Assembly (NCBI GenBank): GCA_030681265.1
Contig: JAUXXD010000190.1
Location: 1 to 32,134 of the forward strand
Length of the DNA: 32,134 bases
Direction: 5' to 3'
Source: Candidatus Didemnitutus sp.
Lineage (GTDB): Bacteria; Verrucomicrobiota; Verrucomicrobiia; Opitutales; Opitutaceae
Position 1 is the first letter of the stretch, and every line of letters begins with the position of its first letter. Of this stretch, positions 15,993-23,938 are shown in pieces. A model generated the notes under the pieces. It worked only from the letters and a program-made list of their open reading frames with translations. It made no database searches and was not told where the DNA came from. A program made the position numbers and the translations under genes.

Positions 15993-16592
15993 TTAGACGC
16001 GGCGGCGTTTGCGCGGACGGCAGCCGTTGTGCGGCACCGGCGTAACGTCGATGATGGAGGAGATTTCCAAGCCGATGGCTTGGAGACCGCGGATGGCGGA
16101 GTCGCGGCCGAGGCCGGGACCGCTAACGCGGATTTGCACTTCCTTCAAGCCGTGCGCCATGGCGTTGCGGGCGGCGTCTTGAGCGACGACCTGCGCAGCG
16201 TAGGCGGTGGACTTGCGGGAACCGCGGAAGTTGCACTTACCGGCCGAGGACCAGGAAATGACGTTACCCTTCGCGTCCGTGATGGAGACGATGGTGTTGT
16301 TGAAGGAAGCGGTGACGTTCGCGATACCGGAGCTGATGTTCTTCGAGCCCTTGGCCTTGCGGACCTTGACGGTGCCAAGCTCTTCTTTGAGCAAGTCTTC
16401 CGCGGTTGGTGCCTTTGGCACGCCGCCGACGAGTTCGACCGGCTTGGTTTCAGCAACTGGGGCAGCGCCTTCAGCAGCGTCAGCCTTGGGGGCTTTTGGA
16501 GCCTTCGCGGGCTTTTCGGCCGCGGGAGCAGCAGCAGCGACGTCCTTCTTGGGCGCCTTTTCCTTCTTGGGAGTGGATTTCTCTACGGACAT
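15993..16592 (-). CDS. rpsK: 30S ribosomal protein S11 with long N-terminal extension
   Basis: The C-terminal ~120 residues are canonical S11: [18 protein letters not shown] (89-106), [13 protein letters not shown] (122-134), [14 protein letters not shown] (157-170) and the invariant [18 protein letters not shown] end. In front is an unusual extension of roughly 75 residues made of Lys/Ala/Pro/Glu repeats (for example [20 protein letters not shown]), giving 199 aa against about 125-130 usual. An internal start that would remove it is not obvious, and the ATG at 16592 lies 18 bp after the rpsM stop as expected in a tight operon. The tail is probably disordered. Confidence 0.97.
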   Translation of the reverse strand: MSVEKSTPKKEKAPKKDVAAAAPAAEKPAKAPKAPKADAAEGAAPVAETKPVELVGGVPKAPTAEDLLKEELGTVKVRKAKGSKNISSGIANVTASFNNTIVSITDAKGNVISWSSAGKCNFRGSRKSTAYAAQVVAQDAARNAMAHGLKEVQIRVSGPGLGRDSAIRGLQAIGLEISSIIDVTPVPHNGCRPRKRRRV

Positions 16593-16610
16593 TGAGAGGT
16601 GTGGTTAAGA

Positions 16611-16988
16611 TTATTCCTTGGCTTTCGAAACGCCCACGGTCTTACGGGCGCCCTTGCGGGTGCGGGCGTTCGTGCTGGTGCGCTGGCCGCGGACCGGAAG
16701 GCCCCGACGGTGGCGGATGCCACGGTAACTGCTGATCGCCTGGAGGCGTTTTAAATTGCCGGCGATTTCGCGACGGAGATCGCCCTCGACCACCCACTTG
16801 TTGTCGGTGATGACGTGGAGGATCTTGTTGAGTTGCTCTTCGGTAAGATCCGAAGCGCGCATATCGGCATCGAGACCGGCGGTCTCAAGGATGAGGTCGG
16901 CACGGGCAGGGCCAATACCGTAGATATAGCGGAGGGAGTATCCGAGTTTCTTTTTGGCGGGTAATTCAACGCCGAGGAGACGAGGCAT
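16611..16988 (-). CDS. rpsM: 30S ribosomal protein S13
   Basis: A 125-aa S13: [26 protein letters not shown] start, the helix-two-turn-helix region and the basic C-terminus [25 protein letters not shown] that reaches into the decoding region. S13 sits in the head of the small subunit and contacts the P-site tRNA and L5. It follows map directly (18 bp), with no infA or rpmJ between, although those genes often sit here in other bacteria. Confidence 0.98.
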   Translation of the reverse strand: MPRLLGVELPAKKKLGYSLRYIYGIGPARADLILETAGLDADMRASDLTEEQLNKILHVITDNKWVVEGDLRREIAGNLKRLQAISSYRGIRHRRGLPVRGQRTSTNARTRKGARKTVGVSKAKE

Positions 16989-17006
16989 AATTGGATGGGT
17001 TGAGAG

Positions 17007-17807
17007 TTAGGATTTGGAAAGTGAAGAAGAGAAAGTGGTGGGGTTCGGAATCGTGAGAATTTCCGGACCGGTATCAGTTGTGAGCACGGTGTGTTCGAAA
17101 TGCGCGGAGGGTGAACCGTCCGAGGTAACGATCGTCCAATGGTCGCTCATGGTGCGAACCGCGTAGCGACCGAGGTTAACCATTGGTTCGATCGCAAGCG
17201 TCATCCCGGGCTTGATGCGGTCACCCGAGTTGCGGCGGCCGAAGTTCGGTATCTGTGGCTCCTCGTGCATCGCGCGACCGACCCCGTGGCCAACCATTTC
17301 GCGGACGACACTGAAACCGGCGCGCTCGACGTGGGCTTGCACTGCGGCGGAAATATCGCCGATGCGGTTGCCAACTGTCGCTTGCTTGATGCCGAGATAA
17401 AGCGCTTCTTCGGAGACTCGGAGGAGTTCGGCGACCCGCGGCTCGATTGGCCCGACGGGAACCGTGGTCGCGTTGTCGCCAATGTAGCCGTTGTATTCGA
17501 CGACAACGTCGAGGGAAACAATGTCCCCGGGACGCAAGATGCGCTTGAGGGAGCCGATGCCGTGCACCACTTCTTCGTTAACCGAGAGGCAGGTGTAGGC
17601 TGGGTAAGCCGAGTTGTGCAGTTTGTAGCCGTAACAGGCGCTGCGAGCGCCATACGACGCGATGATTTCGCGTCCGATTTGATCCAAGTCGTAGGTCGTG
17701 ATACCGGGCCGGACCTGCTCTTTCATTCGCGCCAAAACATTGGCGGCAATGGCGCAGGACTCGCGCATGCGACGAATACCTTCCGCGTTTTTTATCGGAA
17801 TAGACAT
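17007..17807 (-). CDS. map: Methionine aminopeptidase, type I
   Basis: A 266-aa type I enzyme that removes the initiator Met from nascent proteins. All five metal ligands are seen: Asp100 and Asp111 (SLDVVVEYNGYIGDNA), His174 (VGHGVGRAMHEEP), Glu207 (AIEPMVN) and Glu238 (HFEHTV); His82 in VVHGIG is the substrate-site histidine. There is no N-terminal zinc-finger or SH3-binding extension. Its ATG shares one base with the TGA of the adk-like gene (TGATG), indicating translational coupling. The C-terminus has a Ser/Thr-rich tail of about ten residues beyond the conserved fold. Confidence 0.97.
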   Translation of the reverse strand: MSIPIKNAEGIRRMRESCAIAANVLARMKEQVRPGITTYDLDQIGREIIASYGARSACYGYKLHNSAYPAYTCLSVNEEVVHGIGSLKRILRPGDIVSLDVVVEYNGYIGDNATTVPVGPIEPRVAELLRVSEEALYLGIKQATVGNRIGDISAAVQAHVERAGFSVVREMVGHGVGRAMHEEPQIPNFGRRNSGDRIKPGMTLAIEPMVNLGRYAVRTMSDHWTIVTSDGSPSAHFEHTVLTTDTGPEILTIPNPTTFSSSLSKS

Positions 17808-18271
17808 CAGGCAGCAGTGCGAGCGACTCCGGCGAGGAGTCCTTGTGTGCGATAGTGAGTGACGGCTTCCGCGGGAGCGGAGGCGTTGGCGAAGACAGCT
17901 GCGAGATGTTCACTGCGGGCTTCGAGCCATTCATCAAACACTTTTGCTTGGAGCAACGTAGCCGGGAAATCCTCTAAAAGGAAACCCGCATCGGGTTTGC
18001 GCGCCCAGAACCATTTGCGGAAAACCGCTAAGGTTAACTGCTCCGACATGGCAGAGCCACGTAGGAGAACCGCCGCGGCCTGTTGGCCGAGCGGAGTGCG
18101 TCGCGAAATCTCCTGTTGCACGAGAGAAGCAGGAGAGACGTGCTCAATTGAGAAAGAACGGGTTTGGTCTAAAAGAGCCGCCAGAGACGAATCGATTGAA
18201 CCTAAGACTATGATTTTCGCCTTGGCCGAAGCTAAGGCGGAAAAGGTGCTGGAGTCTTCAGCCCTCTTCAC
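17807..18271 (-). CDS. Degenerate adenylate kinase-like protein (probable pseudo-enzyme)
   Basis: This 154-aa protein lies between secY and map, the standard adk position. Several segments line up with Adk in order: KIIVLGS (19-25) with the Walker A strand, the SPASLVQQEISRRTPLGQQAAAVLLRG stretch (46-72) with STGDMLR...LGK..K...G, GFLLEDFPATLLQAKVFDEWL (96-116) with GFLLDGFPRT..QA..LD. But GxPGxGKGT is replaced by GSIDSSLAA, so the catalytic Lys is gone; the Arg of FPRT is Ala; and the protein stops before the LID domain and the C-terminal arginines. Catalysis is therefore very unlikely. The frame is open and coupled to map, so I call it CDS, not a pseudogene. Start uncertain: the GTG at 18271 lies 14 bp after the secY stop; an ATG at 18352 overlaps secY. 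Confidence 0.75.
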   Translation of the reverse strand: MKRAEDSSTFSALASAKAKIIVLGSIDSSLAALLDQTRSFSIEHVSPASLVQQEISRRTPLGQQAAAVLLRGSAMSEQLTLAVFRKWFWARKPDAGFLLEDFPATLLQAKVFDEWLEARSEHLAAVFANASAPAEAVTHYRTQGLLAGVARTAA

Positions 18272-18284
18272 TGATGTAAAGGAA

Positions 18285-19784
18285 TTAAAGAGCAAATTGG
18301 CGGACGGCCCATGCCGCGATGCCAACAAGGAGCATAACCAACATGAAACCAACCAGTTTCATCACGGTCGCGTCAGAAGCGGCTTCGCCGATGGTCATTT
18401 GCGGCGAGGTAGAGCGGCCGCGAATGCGTCCCTTTTTAAGGAAACCGTCGTAGTGGCGCTGCAACAGGAACGTCTCGATCTGGCGCATAGTGTCGAGGAT
18501 GACACCCACCGTGATGAGCATGCCCGTGCCACCGAAGAAATGGGCGATGCGCGGCGGAACTTGCAGTTGGAACAACAAGATGTCCGGAATGACCGCGATA
18601 ATCGTGAGGAAGCACGCACCCGCAAGCGTCAAGCGGGTCATGATGAAATCGAGGAAATTGGCCGTCGGCTCGCCGGGACGAACGCCGGGAATGTAGCCAC
18701 CGTATTTCTTCAAATCGTCAGCGACTTGGATCGGCTTGAACATAACCGACACCCAGAAATAGCTGAAGAACAGAATGAGTGACGCCATGATGGCGTAATA
18801 GATCCAATGTCCGCTGATCAAATTGTTGGCAAATTCGACGAGGAATTTGATATCGAATGCCGCGCCGAGCTGAGAAAAAATCTGCTGCGGGAAGAGTAAA
18901 ATCGCGCTGGCGAAAATCACGGGCATGACGCCCGAGTAGTTGACCTTGAGCGGCAGGAACGAGCTTTGGCCCCCATAGACTTTCTGCCCCACAACTCGCT
19001 TGGCGTATTGCACCGGAATTTTGCGCTGGCCTTGTGTGACGGCGATGATGCCCATCGTGACGACGAGGAACAAACCGCCCATTAGGACCGCTTGCGGCAA
19101 TCCGAGTTTCGCCACACCGACCGGTGCGAAGAAGAGCTGGTAGGTCGCGGCAGCGGCGCCGGGGACGTCGGCGATAATACCGATCGTGATCAACAGCGAG
19201 ACGCCGTTACCGATGCCGCGTTGGGTGATTTGCTCACCGAGCCACATCATCAACAGGGTGCCCGCCGTGAGAAAAATCGTGGACTGAAGGAGGAACATCG
19301 TTTTGCCGACGAGCACGATGTGGCCGTATTGATTGATATCGTAGCCCGGGAAGAGGCGACCCGGATTCTCCAGCGCGAGAATCAGCAAGGCACCTTGCAC
19401 CACGCAGATGATCACCGTGAGGTAACGCGTGTATTGGGTCAGCTTTTGGCGACCGGTATCACCTTCCTGTTGCAAACGGCTCAAGGTCGGAACGACCGCC
19501 GTCATCAATTGGAAGATAATCGACGCACTGATGTAGGGCATGATGCCCAACGCGCAGACTGCGCCCTTGAGGAGCGCGCCACCCGTGAACATGTTGTAGA
19601 GACCCACGAGCGCACCACCGCCACCGGCGGTTTGGTCCGCGAAAAACTGCATCAGCGGCTTCGGGTCGATACCGGGCAGCGGGATGTGGGCGCCGACGCG
19701 TGCCACGAAGAGCAGCGCGAGGGTGTAGAGAATCCGCGAGCGCAGCTCGGGGATTTTCATCGAATTCGTGAAGGCGGAAAACAC
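18285..19784 (-). CDS. secY: Preprotein translocase subunit SecY
   Basis: A 499-aa SecY, longer than the usual ~435-450, with ten membrane helices expected. Recognisable parts are the N-terminal SAFTNSMKIPELRSRILYTLALL, the plug and signature HIPLPGID, GIMPYISASIIFQLM (TM2), the MWLGEQITQRGIGNGVSLLI segment, GGQSSFLPLKVNYSGVMPVIFA and the C-terminal loop GYIPGVRPGEPTANFLDFI. The start is a GTG at 19784, giving MFSAF as in many SecY; the ATG at 19760 would trim the first eight residues. SecY is the protein-conducting channel working with SecE and SecA. Confidence 0.97.
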   Translation of the reverse strand: MFSAFTNSMKIPELRSRILYTLALLFVARVGAHIPLPGIDPKPLMQFFADQTAGGGGALVGLYNMFTGGALLKGAVCALGIMPYISASIIFQLMTAVVPTLSRLQQEGDTGRQKLTQYTRYLTVIICVVQGALLILALENPGRLFPGYDINQYGHIVLVGKTMFLLQSTIFLTAGTLLMMWLGEQITQRGIGNGVSLLITIGIIADVPGAAAATYQLFFAPVGVAKLGLPQAVLMGGLFLVVTMGIIAVTQGQRKIPVQYAKRVVGQKVYGGQSSFLPLKVNYSGVMPVIFASAILLFPQQIFSQLGAAFDIKFLVEFANNLISGHWIYYAIMASLILFFSYFWVSVMFKPIQVADDLKKYGGYIPGVRPGEPTANFLDFIMTRLTLAGACFLTIIAVIPDILLFQLQVPPRIAHFFGGTGMLITVGVILDTMRQIETFLLQRHYDGFLKKGRIRGRSTSPQMTIGEAASDATVMKLVGFMLVMLLVGIAAWAVRQFAL

Positions 19785-19894
19785 GGGTGAGGAGAGTCGG
19801 GTTGTGAATGCGGTCGTTCGGGTTTCCGGAATTGCTCAGAGAGTCGGTGGACGGCTCTGCGCGACTGGGCGGAAACGAAGCGGGACAGAGGAGC

Positions 19895-20338
19895 TCAAGC
19901 GACAATCGCCTGACCACCGGCCTTTTCAATCTTCGCCTTGGCGGAGTCGGAGAACTTCGCGGCGGTGACCTTGAAGCTGCGTGTCACTTCGCCGTTGCCC
20001 AAAATCTTGAGCAATGCGCCGGGACGAACGAAGCCAGCCTTGGCCAACACATCGATGTTCACGTCGGAGACGTCTGCCGCGAGCTTGTCGAGATCGGAGA
20101 CGTTGACGACCGCATAGCTGGTGCGGAAGTTGTAGTTGTTAAAGCCGCGGTGCGGGAGCTTACGGTAAAGGGGCATTTGGCCGCCTTCGAAACCGGGGCG
20201 GATTGAGCCGCCGGAACGAGCACTTTGGCCTTTGCCGCCGCGACCGGAGGTTTTGCCGTGGCCGCTACCTTCGCCGCATCCGACGCGCTTGCGACGGTGG
20301 ACAGCACCTTTGACGTTCTTGAGAGTGTGGAGACGCAT
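19895..20338 (-). CDS. rplO: 50S ribosomal protein L15
   Basis: A 147-aa L15 with the glycine-rich N-terminus that threads into 23S rRNA (VGCGEGSGHGKTSGRGGKGQSAR, about 19-41) and the FEGGQMPLYRKLPHRGF motif. It ends in the folded globular domain with ILGNGEVTRSF. In many bacteria rpmD (L30) lies just upstream; here only a 68-bp gap with a hairpin separates it from rpsE. secY follows after 110 bp. Confidence 0.98.
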   Translation of the reverse strand: MRLHTLKNVKGAVHRRKRVGCGEGSGHGKTSGRGGKGQSARSGGSIRPGFEGGQMPLYRKLPHRGFNNYNFRTSYAVVNVSDLDKLAADVSDVNIDVLAKAGFVRPGALLKILGNGEVTRSFKVTAAKFSDSAKAKIEKAGGQAIVA

Positions 20339-20406
20339 GATCTAGGATTCCTGATTTTGGGTCGCCGCCCTCCCCTTTTCGGGTCGGGCGACTCGGATTG
20401 ATTTAA

Positions 20407-20916
20407 TTAGCTGCGTGCCGCTTTGAAGTCTTCCGCGAGACGGAGCTTGCGGAGACCGGCGAGCGTGGCGTTGACGACGGCGATGTGGTTCTTGGAACCC
20501 ATCGACTTCGTGAGCACGTTCTTGACGCCAGCAGCTTCGAGGACGGCGCGGACGCCGCCGCCGGCGATGAGACCGGTGCCGGTCGTTGCGGGGCGCAAGA
20601 AGACTTTGCCGCCGTCATAGACGCCGAGGACTTCGTGCGGGATGGTGTCGCCGCGCAATTTCACGGGGAGCATCCGTTTTTTAGCGGATTCGGTCGCTTT
20701 ACGGATAGCCTCGGGGACTTCCTTGGCCTTGCCGTAGCCGATGCCCACGCTGCCCTTGCCATCTCCGACAACGGAGAGAGCGGAGAAGCTGAAGCGACGG
20801 CCACCTTTCACCACCTTGGCGCAGCGATTGATGAAGACGACCTTCTCGATCATGCCGGAATCAACGGCGTTAGCGCCGCCGAAACCGGAATTATTGGATC
20901 TGTTGTTATAAGCCAT
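20407..20916 (-). CDS. rpsE: 30S ribosomal protein S5
   Basis: A 169-aa S5 of normal length with the double-stranded-RNA-binding-like N-domain ([49 protein letters not shown], about 26-74) and the C-domain with [33 protein letters not shown]5 lines the mRNA entry path and helps set decoding accuracy. It starts 9 bp after rplR. The first 20 residues are Asn/Ser/Gly-rich. Confidence 0.98.
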   Translation of the reverse strand: MAYNNRSNNSGFGGANAVDSGMIEKVVFINRCAKVVKGGRRFSFSALSVVGDGKGSVGIGYGKAKEVPEAIRKATESAKKRMLPVKLRGDTIPHEVLGVYDGGKVFLRPATTGTGLIAGGGVRAVLEAAGVKNVLTKSMGSKNHIAVVNATLAGLRKLRLAEDFKAARS

Positions 20917-20925
20917 GGGCGGTGT

Positions 20926-21291
20926 TTAGAATTGGAGTCCGCCTTCGCGTGCTGCGTCGGCAAAAGTCTTGACGCGGCCGTGGTAGAGGCGGCCGTTACG
21001 ATCGAATACGACCGAAGTGATGCCGGCGGCTTTCGCCTTTTCGGCGAAGGCGGTGCCAAGAGCCTTGGCGCCAGCGAGGTTGCTCTTCGCGCTGCCCTTG
21101 CGAATCTCGGCATCGAGGGTCGACAGGAATGCGATGGTCTTGCCGGCATCATCATCGACCGCTTGCGCGTAGATGTGCTTGCCAGAAAACTTGACGGTGA
21201 GGCGCGGGCGGGCAGCGGTGCCGGACACGAGCTTGCGAATACGCCATTTGCGCTTCTGCAGCAAAATGGCTTTTTGAATCGTATTGGACAT
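20926..21291 (-). CDS. rplR: 50S ribosomal protein L18
   Basis: A 121-aa L18 that binds 5S rRNA. The family pattern is clear: KRKWRIRKLVSGTAARPRLTVKFSGKHIYAQAVDD in the first half and the closing VVFDRNGRLYHGRVKTFADAAREGGLQF. Length and start (MSNTIQKAI) are standard. It lies between rplF (27 bp gap) and rpsE (9 bp gap), the usual spc order. Confidence 0.98.
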   Translation of the reverse strand: MSNTIQKAILLQKRKWRIRKLVSGTAARPRLTVKFSGKHIYAQAVDDDAGKTIAFLSTLDAEIRKGSAKSNLAGAKALGTAFAEKAKAAGITSVVFDRNGRLYHGRVKTFADAAREGGLQF

Positions 21292-21318
21292 GGGATTTCG
21301 GCCTTGAGGTTAGCGCGG

Positions 21319-21864
21319 TTAGGCGACGGTTTTGCCTTCCTTGCGACGGACACGCTCGGCGTGCTCGCCGACGATGCGCACGCCCTTGCCCTTGTAAGGC
21401 TCCGGCGGGTAGTAAGCGCGGATTTCGGCGGTGACTTGACCGACCATTTGCTTATCGGCGCCTTCGATCTTCAACTTGGTGCCGTCAGTGACAGTCACCT
21501 TCACTCCAGCAGGGATGTCGTGGAGGATCGGGTGGGAATAGCCGAGGGCGAGATCAAGTTGGTTGCCCTTGAGGACGGCCTTGAAGCCGACGCCTTGGAT
21601 TTCCAATTCCTTGAGGTAGCCGACACTGGCCCCCTTCACCATGCCGTCGATCACGGAACGGACCGTGCCAGACATGGCGCGGGAAAAGCGGGAAGCCTCC
21701 AACGGTGCAACGTGGATGGTTTTGTCCTTCATCTCGATCTTGACGACCGGAGCGAAGATTTTGCTGATTTTTCCCTTCGGGCCTTCGACGGAGACGGTGG
21801 TGCCGTTGATGTCGACCTTGACCTTATCGGGAATTAAAACGGGTTGTTTGCCAATTCTGCTCAT
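21319..21864 (-). CDS. rplF: 50S ribosomal protein L6
   Basis: A 181-aa L6 with its two related alpha/beta domains; MSRIGKQPVLIPDKVKVDI opens it and YYPPEPYKGKGVRIVGEHAERVRRKEGK closes it, a motif that binds 23S rRNA near the sarcin-ricin loop. Translation start is well supported: the preceding rpsH stop is part of TAAGGAG, an SD word at good distance from the ATG at 21864. Confidence 0.98.
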   Translation of the reverse strand: MSRIGKQPVLIPDKVKVDINGTTVSVEGPKGKISKIFAPVVKIEMKDKTIHVAPLEASRFSRAMSGTVRSVIDGMVKGASVGYLKELEIQGVGFKAVLKGNQLDLALGYSHPILHDIPAGVKVTVTDGTKLKIEGADKQMVGQVTAEIRAYYPPEPYKGKGVRIVGEHAERVRRKEGKTVA

Positions 21865-21876
21865 GATGTAGGCTCC

Positions 21877-22269
21877 TTACCAGACGGTGCAGACGAGTTC
21901 GCCACCGAGTTTGTTGCGGCGAGCATCCTGGTCCTTCATGAGGCCCTTGGACGTCGACACGATGGCCATACCGAGGCCGTTGAGGACGCGGGGCAAATCG
22001 GAGTAACCGAGATAGCGGCGGCGGCCGGGGGTGGATTCGCGCTTGATGCCGACGAGCACGGGCGTGCTGTCGACATACTTCATCGCGACGATGAGAGTCT
22101 TGTGGCCGCGCTCGTCGGTGCCGGTGGTGACTCCGTTGATGAAGCCTTCGGCTTTGAGGATCGTCGCGAGACTCTCCTTCATGGTGGAATGCGGCGAAAC
22201 GCACTGGGCGAGACCGGCCTTCGACGCATTGCGGAGGCGGGTCAGAAAATCACTGATCGGGTCTGTCAT
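21877..22269 (-). CDS. rpsH: 30S ribosomal protein S8
   Basis: A 130-aa S8, normal length, opening with MTDPISDFLTRLRNASKAG and ending with the 16S-binding half STSKGLMKDQDARRNKLGGELVCTVW (the consensus family end is LGGE(I/V)LC.VW). S8 binds helix 21 of 16S rRNA and, in E. coli, also the spc mRNA to repress the operon. A hairpin (22295-22318) lies in the 60-bp gap before the gene. Confidence 0.98.
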   Translation of the reverse strand: MTDPISDFLTRLRNASKAGLAQCVSPHSTMKESLATILKAEGFINGVTTGTDERGHKTLIVAMKYVDSTPVLVGIKRESTPGRRRYLGYSDLPRVLNGLGMAIVSTSKGLMKDQDARRNKLGGELVCTVW

Positions 22270-22329
22270 GGATGGATGTTGTTGAGTGCGGCGGCGCGGG
22301 TCATATCCGACTCCCGCGAGCCAAAGGGT

Positions 22330-22635
22330 TTACCAGGATGATTTGGTCACGCCGGGGATTTTGCCGGCGAGAGCAAGTTCGCGGAAAGTGAGGCGGGACA
22401 CGCCATACTTGCGTTTAAAGCCACGCGGGCGACCGCTCATGGAGCAGCGGTTGCGGATGCGGACCTTGGAGGAGTTGCGGGGAAGCTTTTGGAGCTGCTT
22501 TTGCGCCGCATGGAAATCGTCGTCGGTCGTAGCCGGGTTGACGAGGATCGCTTTGAGTTCGGCGCGCTTGGCGGCGAACTTTTCAGTGAGGCGTTGGCGC
22601 TTCTTGTTGCGTTCGATGGCTGATGTTTTCGGCAT
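22330..22635 (-). CDS. rpsN: 30S ribosomal protein S14 (zinc-independent long form)
   Basis: A 101-aa S14 of the long, zinc-free class: it lacks the two CxxC pairs of the short zinc form and has only one Cys in [27 protein letters not shown] (about 62-88), the conserved 16S-binding segment. The N-terminal helix is Lys/Arg-rich ([19 protein letters not shown]). The ATG at 22635 is standard. It follows rplE after 12 bp. Confidence 0.98.
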   Translation of the reverse strand: MPKTSAIERNKKRQRLTEKFAAKRAELKAILVNPATTDDDFHAAQKQLQKLPRNSSKVRIRNRCSMSGRPRGFKRKYGVSRLTFRELALAGKIPGVTKSSW

Positions 22636-22647
22636 GGCGCGTAAAAA

Positions 22648-23232
22648 TTAGGCTGCGGTGGTCTTGGGAGCGGCGCCTTCGATGCGGCGGAAGGGCATGC
22701 CGAGGAGGCGGAGGAGTTCACGCCCTTCGTCGTCAGAGCTGGCGGTGGTCACGATCGTGACGTCGAGGCCCATTTGGCGCTTGGCGTTTTCGACCATGAT
22801 TTCCGGGAAGATGGTGAAGTCGGTGATACCGATGTTATAGTTGCCTTGGCCATCGAGCTTGCTCGAGACACCACGAAAATCGCGGATGGTCGGGAGGCCG
22901 ACAGCGAGGAGGCGCATGAGAAAGTTCCACATGTTGACGCCGCGCAGCGTGACGCTGCAGCCGACAACTTGACCTTGGCGCAATTTGAAATTCGCGATAG
23001 CCTTGCGGGACTTATTCAGCAGCGGCTTCTGGCCAGCGATAAGTGCCATGTCGCGCGCGGTATCGGCGATTTGGTTCTTATCGGCGGTCGAGGAGATGCC
23101 GGTGTTGAGCACAATCTTGGTCAGTTTCGGGACCTGGTGCTTGTTCTTGTAGTTGCGCGACGCCATGAGGGCGGGCACGACCTGTTCGAGGTAGGTCTGC
23201 TGCAACGGGGGGAGAATCTTTTTCTGAGTCAT
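22648..23232 (-). CDS. rplE: 50S ribosomal protein L5
   Basis: A 194-aa L5 that binds 5S rRNA and contacts the P-site tRNA. Hallmarks are VPKLTKIVLNTGI (about 35-47), ITGQKPLLNKSRKAIANFKLRQG-like text with one substitution (IAGQKPLL), VTLRGVNMWNFLMRLL and the closing DVTIVTTASSDDEGRELLRLLGMPF. The ORF-track start adds ten residues; the ATG at 23232 (MTQKKILPPL) gives the standard length. A small hairpin (23242-23260) sits just upstream, in the rplX-rplE gap where E. coli S8 regulates. Confidence 0.97.
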   Translation of the reverse strand: MTQKKILPPLQQTYLEQVVPALMASRNYKNKHQVPKLTKIVLNTGISSTADKNQIADTARDMALIAGQKPLLNKSRKAIANFKLRQGQVVGCSVTLRGVNMWNFLMRLLAVGLPTIRDFRGVSSKLDGQGNYNIGITDFTIFPEIMVENAKRQMGLDVTIVTTASSDDEGRELLRLLGMPFRRIEGAAPKTTAA

Positions 23233-23241
23233 TTTGAATAG

Positions 23242-23260
23242 GCCCGGTTTCCGAGCGGGC
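23242..23260 (-). promoter_or_regulatory. Hairpin in the rplX-rplE gap, candidate control element
   Basis: GCCCG / CGGGC arms with a 9-nt loop lie 9 bp upstream of the rplE start on the transcribed strand. In E. coli the S8 repressor binds spc mRNA around the rplX-rplE junction. The stem here is short and I could not match it to the S8-binding core, so the role is a guess from position. Confidence 0.3.
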
Positions 23261-23271
23261 AAAGGACGGCG

Positions 23272-23550
23272 TTAGCTCTTAGCGGCTTCCGTGGGTTTCT
23301 TGGCGCGTTTCGAGGCGTCGAAGCGCGATTGGAGCATGAGGTTCGAGATTTGAACCGAACCTTCGCGCTCAGCGATTTTGCCCTGGGGATTTTCCTGGGA
23401 CTTTTTCAAGTGCCGCTTGATCATCGCGACGCCTTCAACGACGGCGCGTTGCTTGGCGGGGAGGATTTCGAGGACCTTGCCGGACTTGCCCTTGTGGGCG
23501 CCGGAGATGACGACGACTGCGTCGTTTTTCTTGATGTGAAATTTTTGCAT
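23272..23550 (-). CDS. rplX: 50S ribosomal protein L24
   Basis: A 92-aa L24 with the KOW motif near the N-terminus (VVVISGAHKGKSGKVLEILPAKQRAVVEGV, about 12-41), slightly shorter than the ~100-aa norm. It is an assembly initiator of the large subunit. The gene starts 2 bp after the rplN stop and its SD (GGAGGT) lies inside the last codons of rplN, so the two are translationally linked. Confidence 0.97.
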   Translation of the reverse strand: MQKFHIKKNDAVVVISGAHKGKSGKVLEILPAKQRAVVEGVAMIKRHLKKSQENPQGKIAEREGSVQISNLMLQSRFDASKRAKKPTEAAKS

Positions 23551-23552
23551 GG

Positions 23553-23918
23553 TCAGAGGACCTCCGGTGCGAGGGAGATGATCTTCATGTAGTTTTTCGC
23601 GCGCAGTTCGCGAGCGACGGGGCCGAAGATACGGGTGCCCTTGGGATTGCCGTCTTCGCCGATGATGACGATGGCGTTGCTGTCAAAGCGGAGGTAGCTG
23701 CCGTCGGTGCGACGGAGCGGAGCGCGGGTGCGAACGATGACGGCCTTGTGGACTTCGCCCTTCTTTACGGTCGCGTCGGTGCTGCTCTCTTTGATGTTCA
23801 CGGTGATGATATCACCCACATGAGCGTAGAAGGAGGGATGGCCGATTTTGCCGATCATCGACGCGCGGCGCGCGCCGGTGTTGTCGGCAATATCGAGGAT
23901 GGAACGCATCTGGATCAT
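23553..23918 (-). CDS. rplN: 50S ribosomal protein L14
   Basis: A 121-aa L14 of standard length: [26 protein letters not shown] start, then [31 protein letters not shown], the [25 protein letters not shown] signature and the EVL end. L14 forms part of the intersubunit bridge region near L19. A GGAGAA word upstream of the ATG acts as SD. It follows rpsQ by 20 bp. Confidence 0.98.
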   Translation of the reverse strand: MIQMRSILDIADNTGARRASMIGKIGHPSFYAHVGDIITVNIKESSTDATVKKGEVHKAVIVRTRAPLRRTDGSYLRFDSNAIVIIGEDGNPKGTRIFGPVARELRAKNYMKIISLAPEVL

Positions 23919-23938
23919 AACGATGTTCTCCGTAAAGG

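Noticed and set aside
20485-21837. 450-aa + strand ORF across rpsE, rplR and rplF
   Set aside because: Antisense to three canonical ribosomal genes; no recognisable domain, an effect of codon bias in GC-rich DNA.
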